29,733 bases of DNA from Brachionus plicatilis (taxonomy: Eukaryota; Rotifera; Eurotatoria; Ploima; Brachionidae), in assembly GCA_010279815.1 (NCBI GenBank), contig QEOQ01000544.1, forward strand, positions 1,084,017-1,113,749, written 5' to 3'. Numbering within the stretch: the first letter of the stretch is position 1; each line of letters opens with the position of its first letter. The notes under the pieces are model-generated. The model searched no databases. It was not told the origin of the DNA and worked only from the letters and a program-made list of their open reading frames with translations. Position numbers and translations under genes: made by a program. Shown one piece after another: positions 11,353-21,774 of this stretch.

Positions 11353-14300
11353 TTAATGGTCCAAAATACGCAAATTACCAGAGACAATTTTGTTCTCTAG
11401 TATTGAACCAGCAGGTATGTCAATACGATCACCATGATTGGCAATTATGATTACTGTACCCTTTAATTTGATAAAATTTTATCTTAAATTTGTAATAAAA
11501 ATTATAAAGCTTACTCTAAGAGCAACAGATTTCCCAAAAGTAACATCACCAGATACGGTCAAATGGTCAAGTTCCAAACAGTCTGGTATGCTTCCAAATC
11601 GTTTCAAGAACTCATTAACTTTTGCAAAGCCACTTCCTAATTTGACCAAAGGAACAGATGGAAATGATCGTTTTGGATTCATTTCGAGCAATCCTTTTTT
11701 CTGAGTGTACAAATTACTCATTATAAGCATCAAATCACTGGTGGTTTTAACAGGCAAAAATCTGCTTCTTGGTACATTAATACCTACTGCACCATCAAAG
11801 TTTTTTATAGCAGCGCCTGAAGCTGTCTCCAATTGAATGACATTGACACCTTTGTCTGTGGTTTTATTGTTGACAATTATTTCCATGTGTAAGGTCTCTT
11901 CTTCGATTACTCTTTCAATCGCTTTCAAATTGATCCATAAATTGTTTGTATTAAAAATTCTGTAAAGAAAAATTAATTAAAGTACATTTTATATTCTTTA
12001 AATTATCTATAGAAAATTTGTTTAATAAAAAAATTAATTTTCTTTTAAACAAAATTGAAGAATAACGAGTTAAAAATTTTTTTTCTAATTTTTGTTTCTG
12101 AAAAATTTTTTTTAGCTCATTAGAAAAAATAATACTTTGCAAATAATTAGTTCTTTAATTCCGATAAATTTAAATAGTGAGTATGAAAAAGATATAACTA
12201 ATCTAGCATAATTAAAAATTTCTGAAAAAAAGTTATTTAGCGTTGTTTCGACTACAGAGTTGGTAAAAAGTAAAACTTTTAAGTCAGAATCGTTAAAAGT
12301 CAAAAGTTTCAAATTCAGACACTTTTTGAAATTTTTTTTAAGTCTTTGGGTATTGTGGGCTTTTATATTTAAAAATAAAGAAATTATGAGAATTAAATTA
12401 ATTTAAATAAATTTTATATTTGTTTAAAAATTGTTCTTGGGTGAATTAAAATGGTGCAAACGTCATTGAAATTGAAATTTAGTCAAAATTAATAGACGAA
12501 GATTAATTTAGGAGTCAAAATTATTAAATTTTAAATTCAAGCATCGTCTTAACAAGAAATGATTAAAAGGCAAATTGGAGCTTGAGATCAATATCAAAAT
12601 ATCAAAATATCAAAATATAAATTGTAATATTTTTTTAAAAATAGATAAAAATATTTTTTTTCCAAAGCAATTACTTGGCATGTCATGTCTGAAATAACTA
12701 CCAATAGGGTTTTAAAATGTCAAATAAACTATTATATTTAATAAGCTTTTATTCTAAACAAATAAATGTTTATTTTAAGATGTTTATTTTATTATTTAAA
12801 ATTTTAAAATTTCCCTTTTTATTTAATTTTAATATGTTTAAATATTTTATTTGAATTTAAGGAAAACTTACTTTTAAAGACAAAAAAATTTACCGTTTAA
12901 AATTTAAAATTTATTTAAGTGGGAAAATTAAAATATTCAAACTTTCAGTTTGAATGAATGGATATAAAAGTTATAATAATAATAATAATAATAATTAGCT
13001 ACGTCAAGCAAGCTTGCGGAGGCGGTCTATTACTACTGATTAGATATGTAGTCTAATAGACATTTTTAAATTTTGAAATGATCCTTTTTAATAAGTTTAA
13101 ATATTTTAATTGATTTTAATGAAAACTTACTTTTAAAGACAAAAAAAATTTGTTGTTTTAAAATTTTTAATTTATTTAAGTGGAAATATAAAATTATTCA
13201 ATTTTGAATGAATGGATGGAAAAGTTATAAATTTGAATTTTTTAAATTAACTCAACCTGAATTATTTGAATTATTGATTATATTTGTGAAATAATAGAGA
13301 TCATTCATTTTAATGTTTATTTGATAATGAACCATTATTAGACATATCATGCCATATAGTTATGTTTAGTATTTATTTCTTAAAAATTATCAAAATCATT
13401 TGATTAAAAAAGTTTTGAAATTTTAAATGATCGTTTTGATCTTATAATTTGATCTGAAACTTCAATTTGCCGATTTGAAAAGTCTGCATAAGATTTCAAG
13501 CTTAGAGTTTAAAAGTTAGGTTGAAAAAAACAAAAAAAAAGAGAAAAAACATATAATTAATTTTAAAAATTTAGCTTTAATATTAAAAAACATAAACAAT
13601 TAGAATCAAAAAGAAATAAAACATAAATTATATAAAAAACAACTTAAAAAGTAAAAACGAAACAAAATTTAGACTAAATTGGGTTTAATTCAAGAATTGT
13701 TTAAAAAAATCTTTTACAACCCCCATTTTGAAAAATTTATCCAAACATTAATTTTAAGTTAATTTTTCAATTAATAAAGAAAAACATAAATTTATAAACC
13801 TGTAAATTTACGTGAAAAAGTAAATTCGTCTATTTGCCTATTGCATTTATGCACATTGAGAGAAAAATTTAATATCATTATTTAATAAACAATGGATTAA
13901 TTCTGCTAATTAAAAAAAAAAAATTTAGATTTGAATTTATTTTTTTATATTTTTTATTTATTGATTGTATGTACTTTTTATTCTTTATTTTTGTTTTTTT
14001 TTATCAATTGTTTATCTTTTTATATGTATCACTCTACCAGTCAAGTTTTATATAAAAAATATTTGTGACTCAATTTTAGTTCTATAATTAATTTTTTCCT
14101 TAAAAAAAGAAATTGTAAATCTAATAAAAAAAAGAAAAGATATAAAAAAATTTAAAAAATGATAATTTTAATAATACATTTTAAAGAAGCTCGATTTAGA
14201 TGAAAATATTTAAAGAACAAGCAGAATATCTAAGCCCATCACTACTTCATGGCAATGTGGTATTATCACAGCTGTTTCTGTTGAACTTATCTAAAGCCAC

Positions 14301-15698
14301 ATTTAAGTGCAAGACAAGCTTAAGTACAAGAACCTTTTTATATAAAAATCAATTCAGCTATCTTATTTGCATTTTTTGGATTTATTAAATTTTATAAGTT
14401 CCACAAATGTTTTCGGTTTGCATTCATTTTATTAACCACAATTCACACTTAAAAAAAAATTAACCCTATTTCAATCTTAGCCAACAATTTTAAGTTGCCG
14501 ACGGTCCTAATATTACGTTTCAAAATCATAAATTTAAAGATTTTTAGCCAGATATGAGAAAAATTTCTTATATCATTTGAAAAACAATAAATTAATTTAA
14601 AAAAGGATGAATTAAATAAAATGAAGCAATTGTAAAGTAAAAAAAATTCTTACTTAAATTTACTGACACTCTTAAATTCATCAACATTTTCTTTGGGCAC
14701 TTGAGCTATTTCGAGCAGTCTCAATTTTCCTTGATAATTAATCAAAGTACCACCCTTTACGTCTGCTCTGGTCTTATCTGTAACTTCCATCAAAAATTCT
14801 GGAGATTTGTTGCTATTTGGCGGATTGAGCAAAAAATTCAAAATGTTCATGTCAACAGTGGCACCTAAGTTATCACTATTGGACACAAACACATATTCTT
14901 TTCCCTCGTTGAGAAACATTTTCAGTAAGCCTGAATTGTAGAAAGACTCGTATAAATCACCGTGACCAGGTGGATACCATGATTCGACATCCGAATCAAA
15001 AGCTGCTGATTTAGCAATTGGCAGCAAATTTTCTTTGTCTACTCTCGGATATCTCGATTGATTAAATGTGTATATCTTAACCTTAATATGGTTGTACTTA
15101 TTTATCACTTTATTGGTCTCTTCGTCTGTATTGAACGAATTCATTAGTACTAAAGGTACATTTACATTGTAAGCCAAATTTATGTTTTCCAATTGGCGAA
15201 TGATCAAATCCAAAAAGGTCAAATCATCTCTGACTGTGATGGTGCTTTTTGGACCCTTGCATCCCATTGATGTACCAAGACCACCATTTAATTTGATAAC
15301 AATTAATTTATTTAGATTAGCACGAATGTTTTCGTAGCTTAGAGAATTATTGACTATGTTTCCGTATGAAACAATGGCCTCTTTTGGCAATGGCTCAATG
15401 TTTGTCCATTTAAAGTCCGAGTCATCAGGACACAAATAGCGTTGAAATAATTTCTCAAACCCATTGAATTCAGTTCTGATAGTCTCGACTTCATTTTGTG
15501 GTGCAGTTAGCAAAAGTTTGTCCAATTCTTTTTTTAGCTGCGAAGAAGCATCGAGCTTGGTCAAAGCTTTGAACTCGTTCAATTCGACTTGACTGGGCGT
15601 ACGCTGGTGACGCTAAATGGTACGGATTTTAAATATTCTTTAACAATTCATAGAATTAAGCTTACACGTCTTCCTTCAATGTTATTTGATGAATCCAT
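11353..15698 (-). CDS. UGP2: UTP--glucose-1-phosphate uridylyltransferase (four exons)
   Basis: Cytosolic enzyme that joins UTP and glucose 1-phosphate to give UDP-glucose and pyrophosphate, supplying glycogen synthesis, glycosylation and glucuronate pathways. Exons are 15698-15666, 15612-14654, 11959-11515 and 11460-11353. All introns are GT-AG and the frame is continuous, giving 514 aa (human UGP2 about 508). The nucleotide-binding loop [17 protein letters not shown] is at about residues 118-134. Other family signatures are [45 protein letters not shown] and KTRADVKGG. The C-terminal left-handed beta-helix part includes [14 protein letters not shown] and ends [14 protein letters not shown], as in animal orthologues. 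Intron 2 (14653-11960) is about 2.7 kb, far longer than the others here, and holds repeats. ZFPL1 ends only about 240 nt upstream in the same orientation. Confidence 0.97.
12591..12618. repeat. Short tandem repeat inside UGP2 intron 2
   Basis: Three copies of a 9-bp unit (ATATCAAAA) in tandem. A simple repeat in the long intron; no function implied. Confidence 0.7.
12831..12975 (+). repeat. Direct repeat, left copy (UGP2 intron 2)
   Basis: About 145 bp that reappears at 13090-13225, sharing GTTTAAATATTTTA, AAAACTTACTTTTAAAGAC, TTTATTTAAGTGG and GAATGAATGGAT in the same order and orientation. The copies are roughly 80% alike by eye. The left copy ends at a TTA/TAA microsatellite, the right one does not. 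Confidence 0.8.
12973..13025 (-). repeat. ATT microsatellite preceded by GC-rich segment, possible retroelement tail
   Basis: On the minus strand, GACCGCCTCCGCAAGCTTGC is followed by TTGACGTAGCTA and then seven or so ATT repeats. GC-rich sequence ending in a trinucleotide tract is typical of the 3' end of some non-LTR retrotransposons. No coding part is visible, so the assignment is weak. It sits between the two direct repeat copies. Confidence 0.4.
13090..13225 (+). repeat. Direct repeat, right copy (UGP2 intron 2)
   Basis: Second copy of the 12831-12975 element, offset 259 bp. It shares the AAAACTTACTTTTAAAGAC core and the GAATGAATGGAT end, then runs into unrelated AT-rich DNA. Confidence 0.8.
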
Positions 15699-15938
15699 TT
15701 TTTCAAAATAAAATCTAAACCCTTTTCGTTTTAAATTTAAAATAAATTTTGGAAATCATCAAATCACTCTATTATTAGTGACTAAAAATTTATTGAAATA
15801 ATTTTTTTTAAATTTTAGCGTTGCTTTTAGGCATTTCTGTTTAAAAAAAAAATTTTCATAAAAAAAATTTAAAAAATATTTTGTTTTTATTTATCGAAAA
15901 AAGTCTGAAAAAAGGCATTGGCTTTAAATAAATAGAAT

Positions 15939-18227
15939 TTATTGAACTCTTATGTTGGGGTTGTTCAATGGATCGAACGCCGGGTCGTCCTCAGTGGTGA
16001 TTGAGCCCAAGCGACTGAATATAACAATGATAGTAAAGAGGCCAATAAAAACAAAAATTATTAAAAATAATATCTTTTTTTGGCGCGTTATTCGCCATTT
16101 CTTGGATACTTGCCGCGATCTGGACAACAAAAAATTCCAAATTATTCAGCAAAATAAATTAGACCTCTAGCACAATTTTTTTTTTAAATTTATTTTATAT
16201 TTATTATCACGCGTCGTTTTAAAAAGGTGTGCTTTGTACCTAAGGCAATAAAACATCTAAGAATAATGTGCTAGAAATCCCAAGAGCTAAGTGCTATTAA
16301 AATTACTTTAATAATCTAGATAACCATTCGAATAGGGGCCTCCTTTTGTACTTGTTCTCACCAATATCGTTCTCCAAGTTATCTATGTTCAATACAACAC
16401 CAAGTGTGGGGTNNNNNNNNNNNNNNNNNNNNNNNNNNNNNNNNNNNNNNNNNNNNNNNNNNNNNNNNNNNNNNNNNNNNNNNNNNNNNNNNNNNNNNNN
16501 NNNNNNNNNNNNNNNNNNNNNNNNNNNNNNNNNNNNNNNNNNNNNNNNNNNNNNNNNNNNNNNNNNNNNNNNNNNNNNNNNNNNNNNNNNNNNNNNNNNN
16601 NNNNNNNNNNNNNNNNNNNNNNNNNNNNNNNNNNNNNNNNNNNNNNNNNNNNNNNNNNNNNNNNNNNNNNNNNNNNNNNNNNNNNNNNNNNNNNNNNNNN
16701 NNNNNNNNNNNNNNNNNNNNNNNNNNNNNNNNNNNNNNNNNNNNNNNNNNNNNNNNNNNNNNNNNNNNNNNNNNNNNNNNNNNNNNNNNNNNNNNNNNNN
16801 NNNNNNNNNNNNNNNNNNNNNNNNNNNNNNNNNNNNNNNNNNNNNNNNNNNNNNNNNNNNNNNNNNNNNNNNNNNNNNNNNNNNNNNNNNNNNNNNNNNN
16901 NNNNNNNNNNNNNNNNNNNNNNNNNNNNNNNNNNNNAACAAAAATTATTAAAAATAATATCTTTTTTTGGCGCGTTATTCGCCATTTCTTGGATACTTGC
17001 CGTGATCTGGACAACAAAAAATTCCAAATTATTCAGCAAAATAAATAAGACCTCTAGCACAATTTTTTTATGTTAAATTTATTTTATATTTAATATCATG
17101 CGTCGTTTAAAAAGGTGTGCTTTGTACTTAAGGCAATAAAATATCTAAGAATAATGTGCTAGAAATCCCAAGAGCTGAGTGCTATTAAAATTACTTTAAT
17201 AATCTAGATAACCATTCGAATAGGGGCCTCCTCTTGTACTTGTTCTCACCAATATCGTTCTCCAAGTTATCTATGTTCAATACAACACCAAGTGTGGGGT
17301 CGTATTCTGGTGCCAAATTGCTAGATTCGGTAAAATTAGCCCTATTTTTCGATATGTTCTTATAATATGTGGGAAACATGTCAATTTTGTTAGATTCGGG
17401 CTCTGACTTAATGCCCAAATCAGTGCTCGGTGCCACCTGAGGTGTATCAATAACTTTCTGAGTTGGCTTCTTTTCTTTGACTATCACAAATCCGTTGCTT
17501 TCGTCATCTGTCGTTGTGGAATGAAGATTGGATAAAGAAGGGTTTTTCGGAATATCAGACTGGACAGGACTGGGATTCTCAGGGCTTGAGCTTTCATCAA
17601 TTTGAATCTGAAAAAATATTTTATAAAAAAAATTTATTCATTCTAATAAAATAATTTAAGAAATTTTTTTAATTTAAATTAAAATTTTTTTTTGTAATAA
17701 AAATTAGATTACCAGAGATTGACCCAGACCAACTCGTGCCCAAGAAGCAGTCTCTAGTTTTTGCATTAAACCATCGACAACTGGTGATACCAAATTTGAG
17801 GGTGGAAAGATGCACTCTTTGCATTTGGGACACTGGTACCCTGCTGGAGCTGTATTGGCTGGAAGTTGTGAGGCATACTTGTCCAAACAATTCCAATGAA
17901 AGACATCTTTAGTTAATTTTTATAAAAAAAAAGTTGGTAATGCACCACAAAATGTACCATAGCAAATCAAGCGAACAGTTGGCTCCTCACTTAACAATTT
18001 TTTACACAAAATGCATACTGGATTATAATCGCTGTCTTGTAACCATTGTACATAAGATTGCACATTGCACTAAAATTTTTTTTTAATTTTTAAAATATCT
18101 GATCCTATCTAGATTATTAACTAACTCGTTCATGATCTGAGACTATGCAATACTCGCAAACATTAACATTGTGTTCGAAACAATACAGATTAGTTACTTT
18201 TCTTTTTTGACATTTGCACAAACCCAT
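15939..18227 (-). CDS. ZFPL1: ZFPL1, Golgi zinc-finger membrane protein, interrupted by assembly gap
   Basis: Orthologue of ZFPL1, a cis-Golgi integral membrane protein with B-box-like and RING-like zinc fingers that helps maintain Golgi structure. Exons are 18227-18126, 18069-17958, 17906-17713, 17607-17195 and 16119-15939. Taking one copy of the duplicated segment gives a continuous 333-aa protein (human about 310). B-box-like ligands are C4, C6, C16, H19, C24, C27, H32 and C35. RING-like ligands are C53, C56, C70, H75, C78, C97 and C100. Family signatures are [34 protein letters not shown] and [16 protein letters not shown] single membrane segment spans about residues 290-308, followed by [10 protein letters not shown] at the C terminus. 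Between exons 4 and 5 the assembly holds an extra copy of the exon 4 end/intron/exon 5 start plus 524 Ns. AATAAA overlaps the stop codon. Confidence 0.96.
16050..16412. repeat. ZFPL1: Left copy of duplicated ZFPL1 segment at gap edge
   Basis: On the minus strand it contains the last part of exon 4 (16412-16307), the intron, and the start of exon 5 (16119 onward). It is about 97% identical to 16937-17300. Observed differences are mainly in the intron, and the exon differences (AAA/AAG Lys and TCG/TCA Ser) are synonymous. This fits two alleles of one locus placed in series. Confidence 0.93.
16413..16936. other. Assembly gap (524 Ns)
   Basis: A run of N with the same ZFPL1 segment on both sides in the same orientation. 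The true gap may be zero or negative, meaning overlapping contigs or unmerged haplotypes. Open frames spanning the Ns have no meaning. Confidence 0.99.
16937..17300. repeat. ZFPL1: Right copy of duplicated ZFPL1 segment at gap edge
   Basis: On the minus strand it holds the end of exon 4 (to 17195), the intron and the first 70 nt of exon 5 (17006-16937), which is then cut by the gap exactly inside the membrane segment. It is the counterpart of 16050-16412. Confidence 0.93.
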
Positions 18228-19084
18228 TTAAGAAACAACAGCTTAATATAACCAAGTACTAGGAGTTTTTTTTTATTAAAAATGCTTGGTAAAATCGATC
18301 TGAGATTAAGCTGAGGGGGCAGATGTTCTCTGAAATGTTTCTAAATAGCTTTGATGATGTGTATAAATGATTTGAATAAAAAATTTTAAATTATGTATTG
18401 GTGTGCATACGTGGATTAGTCAAAAAGCGTTTTAAAAGGAATTGTAATTAAGAATAGCTCTTGATTTTTTTGGCGTGTTGCTAGCACTAAAAATATCCTT
18501 TATGCGCAGAAAACGCTTCCAGCACTTAACATTAAAAGTTTAAAAATACCTTATTGATGAAAATGTTTATGATTGTTTATCTGCCAAAATTTTTGATGAT
18601 TATTGATGACACTTTTTTTTGGAATATTTTGAAATTGAGTTTTTTTTAATTTTTTAAAATATTTCGACTTAAAAGTAATTTATTCAAGTAAAAAATTGCT
18701 ATAATTTTAAATAAATTAAAATAATAGCTTACAAAAGTCAAGAAAATTCAGCTTTATTTATTTGTTAATAATTGGACCAAAAATAAATAAATTTTTGGCT
18801 AGTAATTTCTTTTAAATATATATTTGTGAAATTCCAAAGTAGGTTAATTACTTTTTGGCTAATTTTTTTTTAATATAGAATCAATAGGTTTTACTAGTTG
18901 TCTTTTAGTTGAAAGATGAAGATTTTCATTTTTCAAAAAGAACAATTATTAATTTTATATTAATATATTAAATTTTTTTTTACATTTTTTTCGGTATTGT
19001 GAATTTTCATGCAAACCTTAAAAATTACAAAAATAAAATTTTTTTTCAATAATTTAAATTGAAAAATTTTAATTTTTTTAAACT
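18228..19084. other. Intergenic region upstream of ZFPL1
   Basis: AT-rich DNA with no exon-like segment on either strand. It must include the ZFPL1 promoter, but I see no distinctive site. Confidence 0.6.
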
Positions 19085-19345
19085 TTAGTAGTAGTAGTAA
19101 AAATAACTGCGACTCGAGCAAGTCGAGTTAAACCGTAAGGCTGTGACAGTTCTTTGCAATCACACCAAATTCTGTACCATAAACCATTCATCAAGTCCTG
19201 CTTTGAAGGAATTAAATAAATTTGCTTCAACAACAGGTTCCAGTCGTTTACAACCCTGTTTGTGATAAAGTTGAACCGTCATGGACAATTTTTAATAAGT
19301 TCTCTTGTAACCATCTTTGCATGACCCCTCAACTTTTAAAACTTA
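19085..19345 (-). mobile_element. Fossil 3' end of a non-LTR (LINE) retrotransposon
   Basis: On the minus strand, two frames together give the typical C-terminal end of a LINE reverse transcriptase ORF. One reads LRGHAKMVTRELIKNCP, a stop, then FNFITNRVVNDWN; after a one-base shift comes PVVEANLFNSFKAGLDEW. The RVVNDWNxLP...NSFKxxLD pattern is a familiar ending of CR1/RTE-like elements. After the ORF come about 85 nt of 3' UTR-like sequence and a short ACT trinucleotide tail near 19089-19100, as in many LINEs. It carries at least one stop and one frameshift and is 5'-truncated, so it is dead. The family within LINEs cannot be settled by eye. Confidence 0.8.
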
Positions 19346-19904
19346 CAGAAAAATCTGTGGTACAAAACCCATTTATTTATTAAGAATTTAAATTTTGTAT
19401 TGGAATTTTTGTATGAAATTTCACAATGCCATTTTTACCATAATGTAATTTGAAAATTTTTGAATGCAATCAATAATACTTCAATAAAAAATTTTTGATT
19501 TGAAATGAAAAATGTTAAATTTGTCTTTTCCTCTGTCAAAAACTTTTTAAGTCACCAATAATGCTCAAGATAAGTTTAAAAGCTGCTTTAGGTCAAAAAT
19601 GATTTATGTGGTATTTTTTTTAAAAGAAGAAAATTATAAGAATTTATTCTATTTTAAGAAGTTAATGATCCTGCATTTTAAAAAGGTTACTGTTCGTATA
19701 AAATTTTATAGACTCCCCTCTTTAAATTTAAAAAACTTACACACAATTTAAATGTTATGCATAGGTAATTTTATTCATTAATTTATTTATTAATTTATAA
19801 TTTTAGAGGCCAAAAATAATTAATAGATGAGTCGAAAGTAGTAATTATATACCCGATAATTAATTAAATATTGAGTCGAAAATAATTTTGAGCCCATTTC
19901 AGTA
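19346..19904. other. AT-rich spacer between LINE fossil and GTKD-type repeat
   Basis: No exon, RNA gene or clear repeat is visible here. Confidence 0.5.
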
Positions 19905-20085
19905 ATAGAATGGCCCATTTAAAGGCATTGTGAATTTTGGTACAAAAAGCAAAAACAAAATATAAAATATACCAAAGCTTAAGTTGTGATGGACCAAAAC
20001 ATGTTCTGTAAATTGTAGCAACTGACACATCCTTTGTACCACCAATATACTGATTCTGCAAAACTCTGCAATAAATCTGCAAAAT
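19905..20085 (-). repeat. Repeat copy 1 (inverted) of a three-copy local family
   Basis: Read on the minus strand this copy contains QYIGGTKDVSVATIYRTCFG followed by PSQLKLWYILYF and CTKIHNA in one open frame. The same DNA recurs in the opposite orientation at 20260-20425 (about 89% identical over the shared core) and more weakly at 20135-20255. A GCAGA-rich edge (TTGCAGAGTTTTGCAGAATC) leads into it. I do not recognise the peptide. Together with copy 3 it forms a large imperfect inverted repeat. Confidence 0.85.
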
Positions 20086-20134
20086 TCAGAAAAATGTAAA
20101 TTTGGGATATTAAAAAAATACCACTCGACTTTAA

Positions 20135-20255
20135 GTGGTGTTACAGAGGATTTATCAGTTCCTAAAATTTATAAAACATGTTTTGGTCGGCCCGAATTAA
20201 AGCTCTGGCGTCTTTTATATTTTATTTTTGTTTTTTGTACTAAAATTGACAATGT
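20135..20255 (+). repeat. Repeat copy 2 of the local family (diverged)
   Basis: On the plus strand this reads GVTEDLSVPKIYKTCFGRPE and then LKLWRLLYFIFVFCTKIDN, the diverged counterpart of copies 1 and 3. It directly precedes copy 3 in the same orientation. Confidence 0.75.
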
Positions 20256-20259
20256 TCTC

Positions 20260-20425
20260 AATTTTGCAGAATTTTGCAGAATCAGTATATTGGTGGTACA
20301 AAGGATTTATCAGCTGCTACAATTTACAGAACATGTTTTGGTCTTTCAGAACTTTCGCTTTGGCATTTTTGATATATTGTTTTTGTTTTTTCTACCAAAA
20401 TTCACAATGCCCCATTTAAATAATT
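20260..20425 (+). repeat. Repeat copy 3 of the local family
   Basis: On the plus strand this reads QYIGGTKDLSAATIYRTCFG, then LSELSLWHF and a stop codon, then IVFVFSTKIHNAP. Most differences from copy 1 change the amino acid, which argues for neutral decay and against a maintained protein. It has the same GCAGA-rich leading edge as copy 1. Confidence 0.85.
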
Positions 20426-20605
20426 CTCATTTATTTATTAATTTATTTATAAATTTTTTCGATTAAAATCTTATTTTTTATTTTTTAATTAAATTTTTTA
20501 TTCATATATAAAAGGAAAATAAAATTCGAAAAATATTTAAGCTTAAAAATTATGAAAGTCAAGCTTCAGTTGATTAATATATTAAAACTAAATTTTAAAA
20601 AATAA

Positions 20606-21721
20606 TTAGTAACTTGTTAAAAATAAAATTATCAAAAAACAAACTAAGAGAGAATCTCTATTCTTTTTGATAAGTGCTCCATTTTTCGGCTCATAAACAT
20701 CTATTTCTTCTTCATACAAAAGATATGAGTTTATTATTAATAGAACAGGAATTCTTCCATAACGTTTAAATTTCTTAGTTGTTATCGAACAAGTAAATTG
20801 ATTTTTAAAAACACAGCCTTGTGGATTTTCCTGATCAGAATCAATAACAGCAAATATTAAATCATCTTTATTGAAACACGGTCCGGTTATATCAATAATG
20901 TCTCCGCCTAGACTAGATACATTAGAAGGTTTAAATCTCATTAGATTATCCGAAGGGCAACCATATTCAAAATTGTACAAAGAATCTGTCCTATACATCC
21001 ATTTTCCAACTACACCTATATTTGATAAATTGGTCAATTTTTTAATTGAGCTTGAAAAAGATCCAGGTAGATTAAAATAATGAGTACCATCACCGCCATT
21101 TAGACCAGCTTGGGCAGTTTCAACTGACCACGTTAATTGTTCATAATTAAAAATCACAAAACTTAAATTGCCATTGCTGGCTAATACCGATTGAAATGTA
21201 TTAAATGAATTATTATAATTGAACTGAGGGACATCTATCCATGTTGCTACAAAAGCCCAAGTTGCTATAAAATCATAGAAACTAAAAAATTTGTCTTGAA
21301 TATCATATTCAATTATTTGTAAAGTGGGTTTATCAGTAATTTCTCGGTAAAATATTTCGCCTGAATGGCTGATGTCAATATCGGACCAGAATGGAGAAAT
21401 GCATGGAGCATAATTGTTGGGAAATTTCGGTGATTCCACCTCACGTATTCCTCTGTTGAATGAAATTACTCCATTGGTATTCACCCATAAGGAATCATAT
21501 GAAACATTGAAAAAGAGGAAATTGCTAGAGATATTTAGTGGACCAGCAAAGTCATCGTCATTTTTAGGAAGCTTTTTATCATTTACATTAAGTCCATAAG
21601 GAATAAATTTAGCTCTAGGCACTTCTAGTTTAGTTCCAGTGATTAAGATGGCTAAATAAATAAAGTTTATTTTAAGAAATTTTCCTAAGAACATTTTTTT
21701 TAAATGATTTAATTTCTTCAT
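20606..21721 (-). CDS. NIDO-domain surface or secreted protein (single exon)
   Basis: A 371-aa intronless protein. Residues about 13-29 are hydrophobic (INFIYLAILITG) and look like a signal peptide; Met10 is a possible alternative start. A NIDO domain, as in nidogen, mucin-4 and Mesh-type proteins, spans about residues 75-245: LWVNTNGVISF, CISPFWSDIDI, TFQSVLASNGNLSFVIFNY, QAGLNGGDGTHYFNLPGS, then KWMYRTDS. Residues about 254-345 resemble an IPT/TIG-like fold (GGDIIDITGPCF, VFKNQFTCS), as follows NIDO in some Mesh-like proteins. The C-terminal 15 residues are strongly hydrophobic (LLVCFLIILFLTSY), consistent with a GPI signal or tail anchor. Several N-glycosylation sequons are present (N63, N72, N170, N185, N231, N267). 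NIDO proteins act in matrix or cell-adhesion roles; the precise role here is unknown. A broken inverted copy lies upstream at 22183-22425. Confidence 0.9.
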   Translation of the reverse strand: MKKLNHLKKMFLGKFLKINFIYLAILITGTKLEVPRAKFIPYGLNVNDKKLPKNDDDFAGPLNISSNFLFFNVSYDSLWVNTNGVISFNRGIREVESPKFPNNYAPCISPFWSDIDISHSGEIFYREITDKPTLQIIEYDIQDKFFSFYDFIATWAFVATWIDVPQFNYNNSFNTFQSVLASNGNLSFVIFNYEQLTWSVETAQAGLNGGDGTHYFNLPGSFSSSIKKLTNLSNIGVVGKWMYRTDSLYNFEYGCPSDNLMRFKPSNVSSLGGDIIDITGPCFNKDDLIFAVIDSDQENPQGCVFKNQFTCSITTKKFKRYGRIPVLLIINSYLLYEEEIDVYEPKNGALIKKNRDSLLVCFLIILFLTSY

Positions 21722-21774
21722 AAATCTTATATCTTTATAGAAAAAAACTTTTTCTTTTATTTTATTAAAGACAA

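Noticed and set aside
11438..11704. 88-codon plus-strand open frame
   Set aside because: Shadow of the UGP2 C-terminal exon on the opposite strand.
11951..12312. Two minus-strand frames upstream of UGP2 exon 3
   Set aside because: They lie in intron 2, are Lys/Leu/Phe/Asn-rich and do not resemble UGP2; the exon model skips them with proper GT-AG sites.
14200..14388. 62-codon plus-strand ATG open frame inside UGP2 intron 2
   Set aside because: No recognisable family, antisense inside an intron, and length within what is expected by chance.
16303..17060. Several open frames running through the N gap
   Set aside because: Ns translate as X without stops, so these frames are artefacts of the gap; only their ends are real ZFPL1 sequence.
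20228..20419. 63-codon plus-strand frame in the three-copy repeat
   Set aside because: It is frame-shifted relative to the shared repeat peptide, Phe/Tyr/Cys-rich and without support from the other copies.
20871..21599. Two plus-strand open frames across the NIDO gene
   Set aside because: Antisense shadows of the strong minus-strand NIDO coding sequence.
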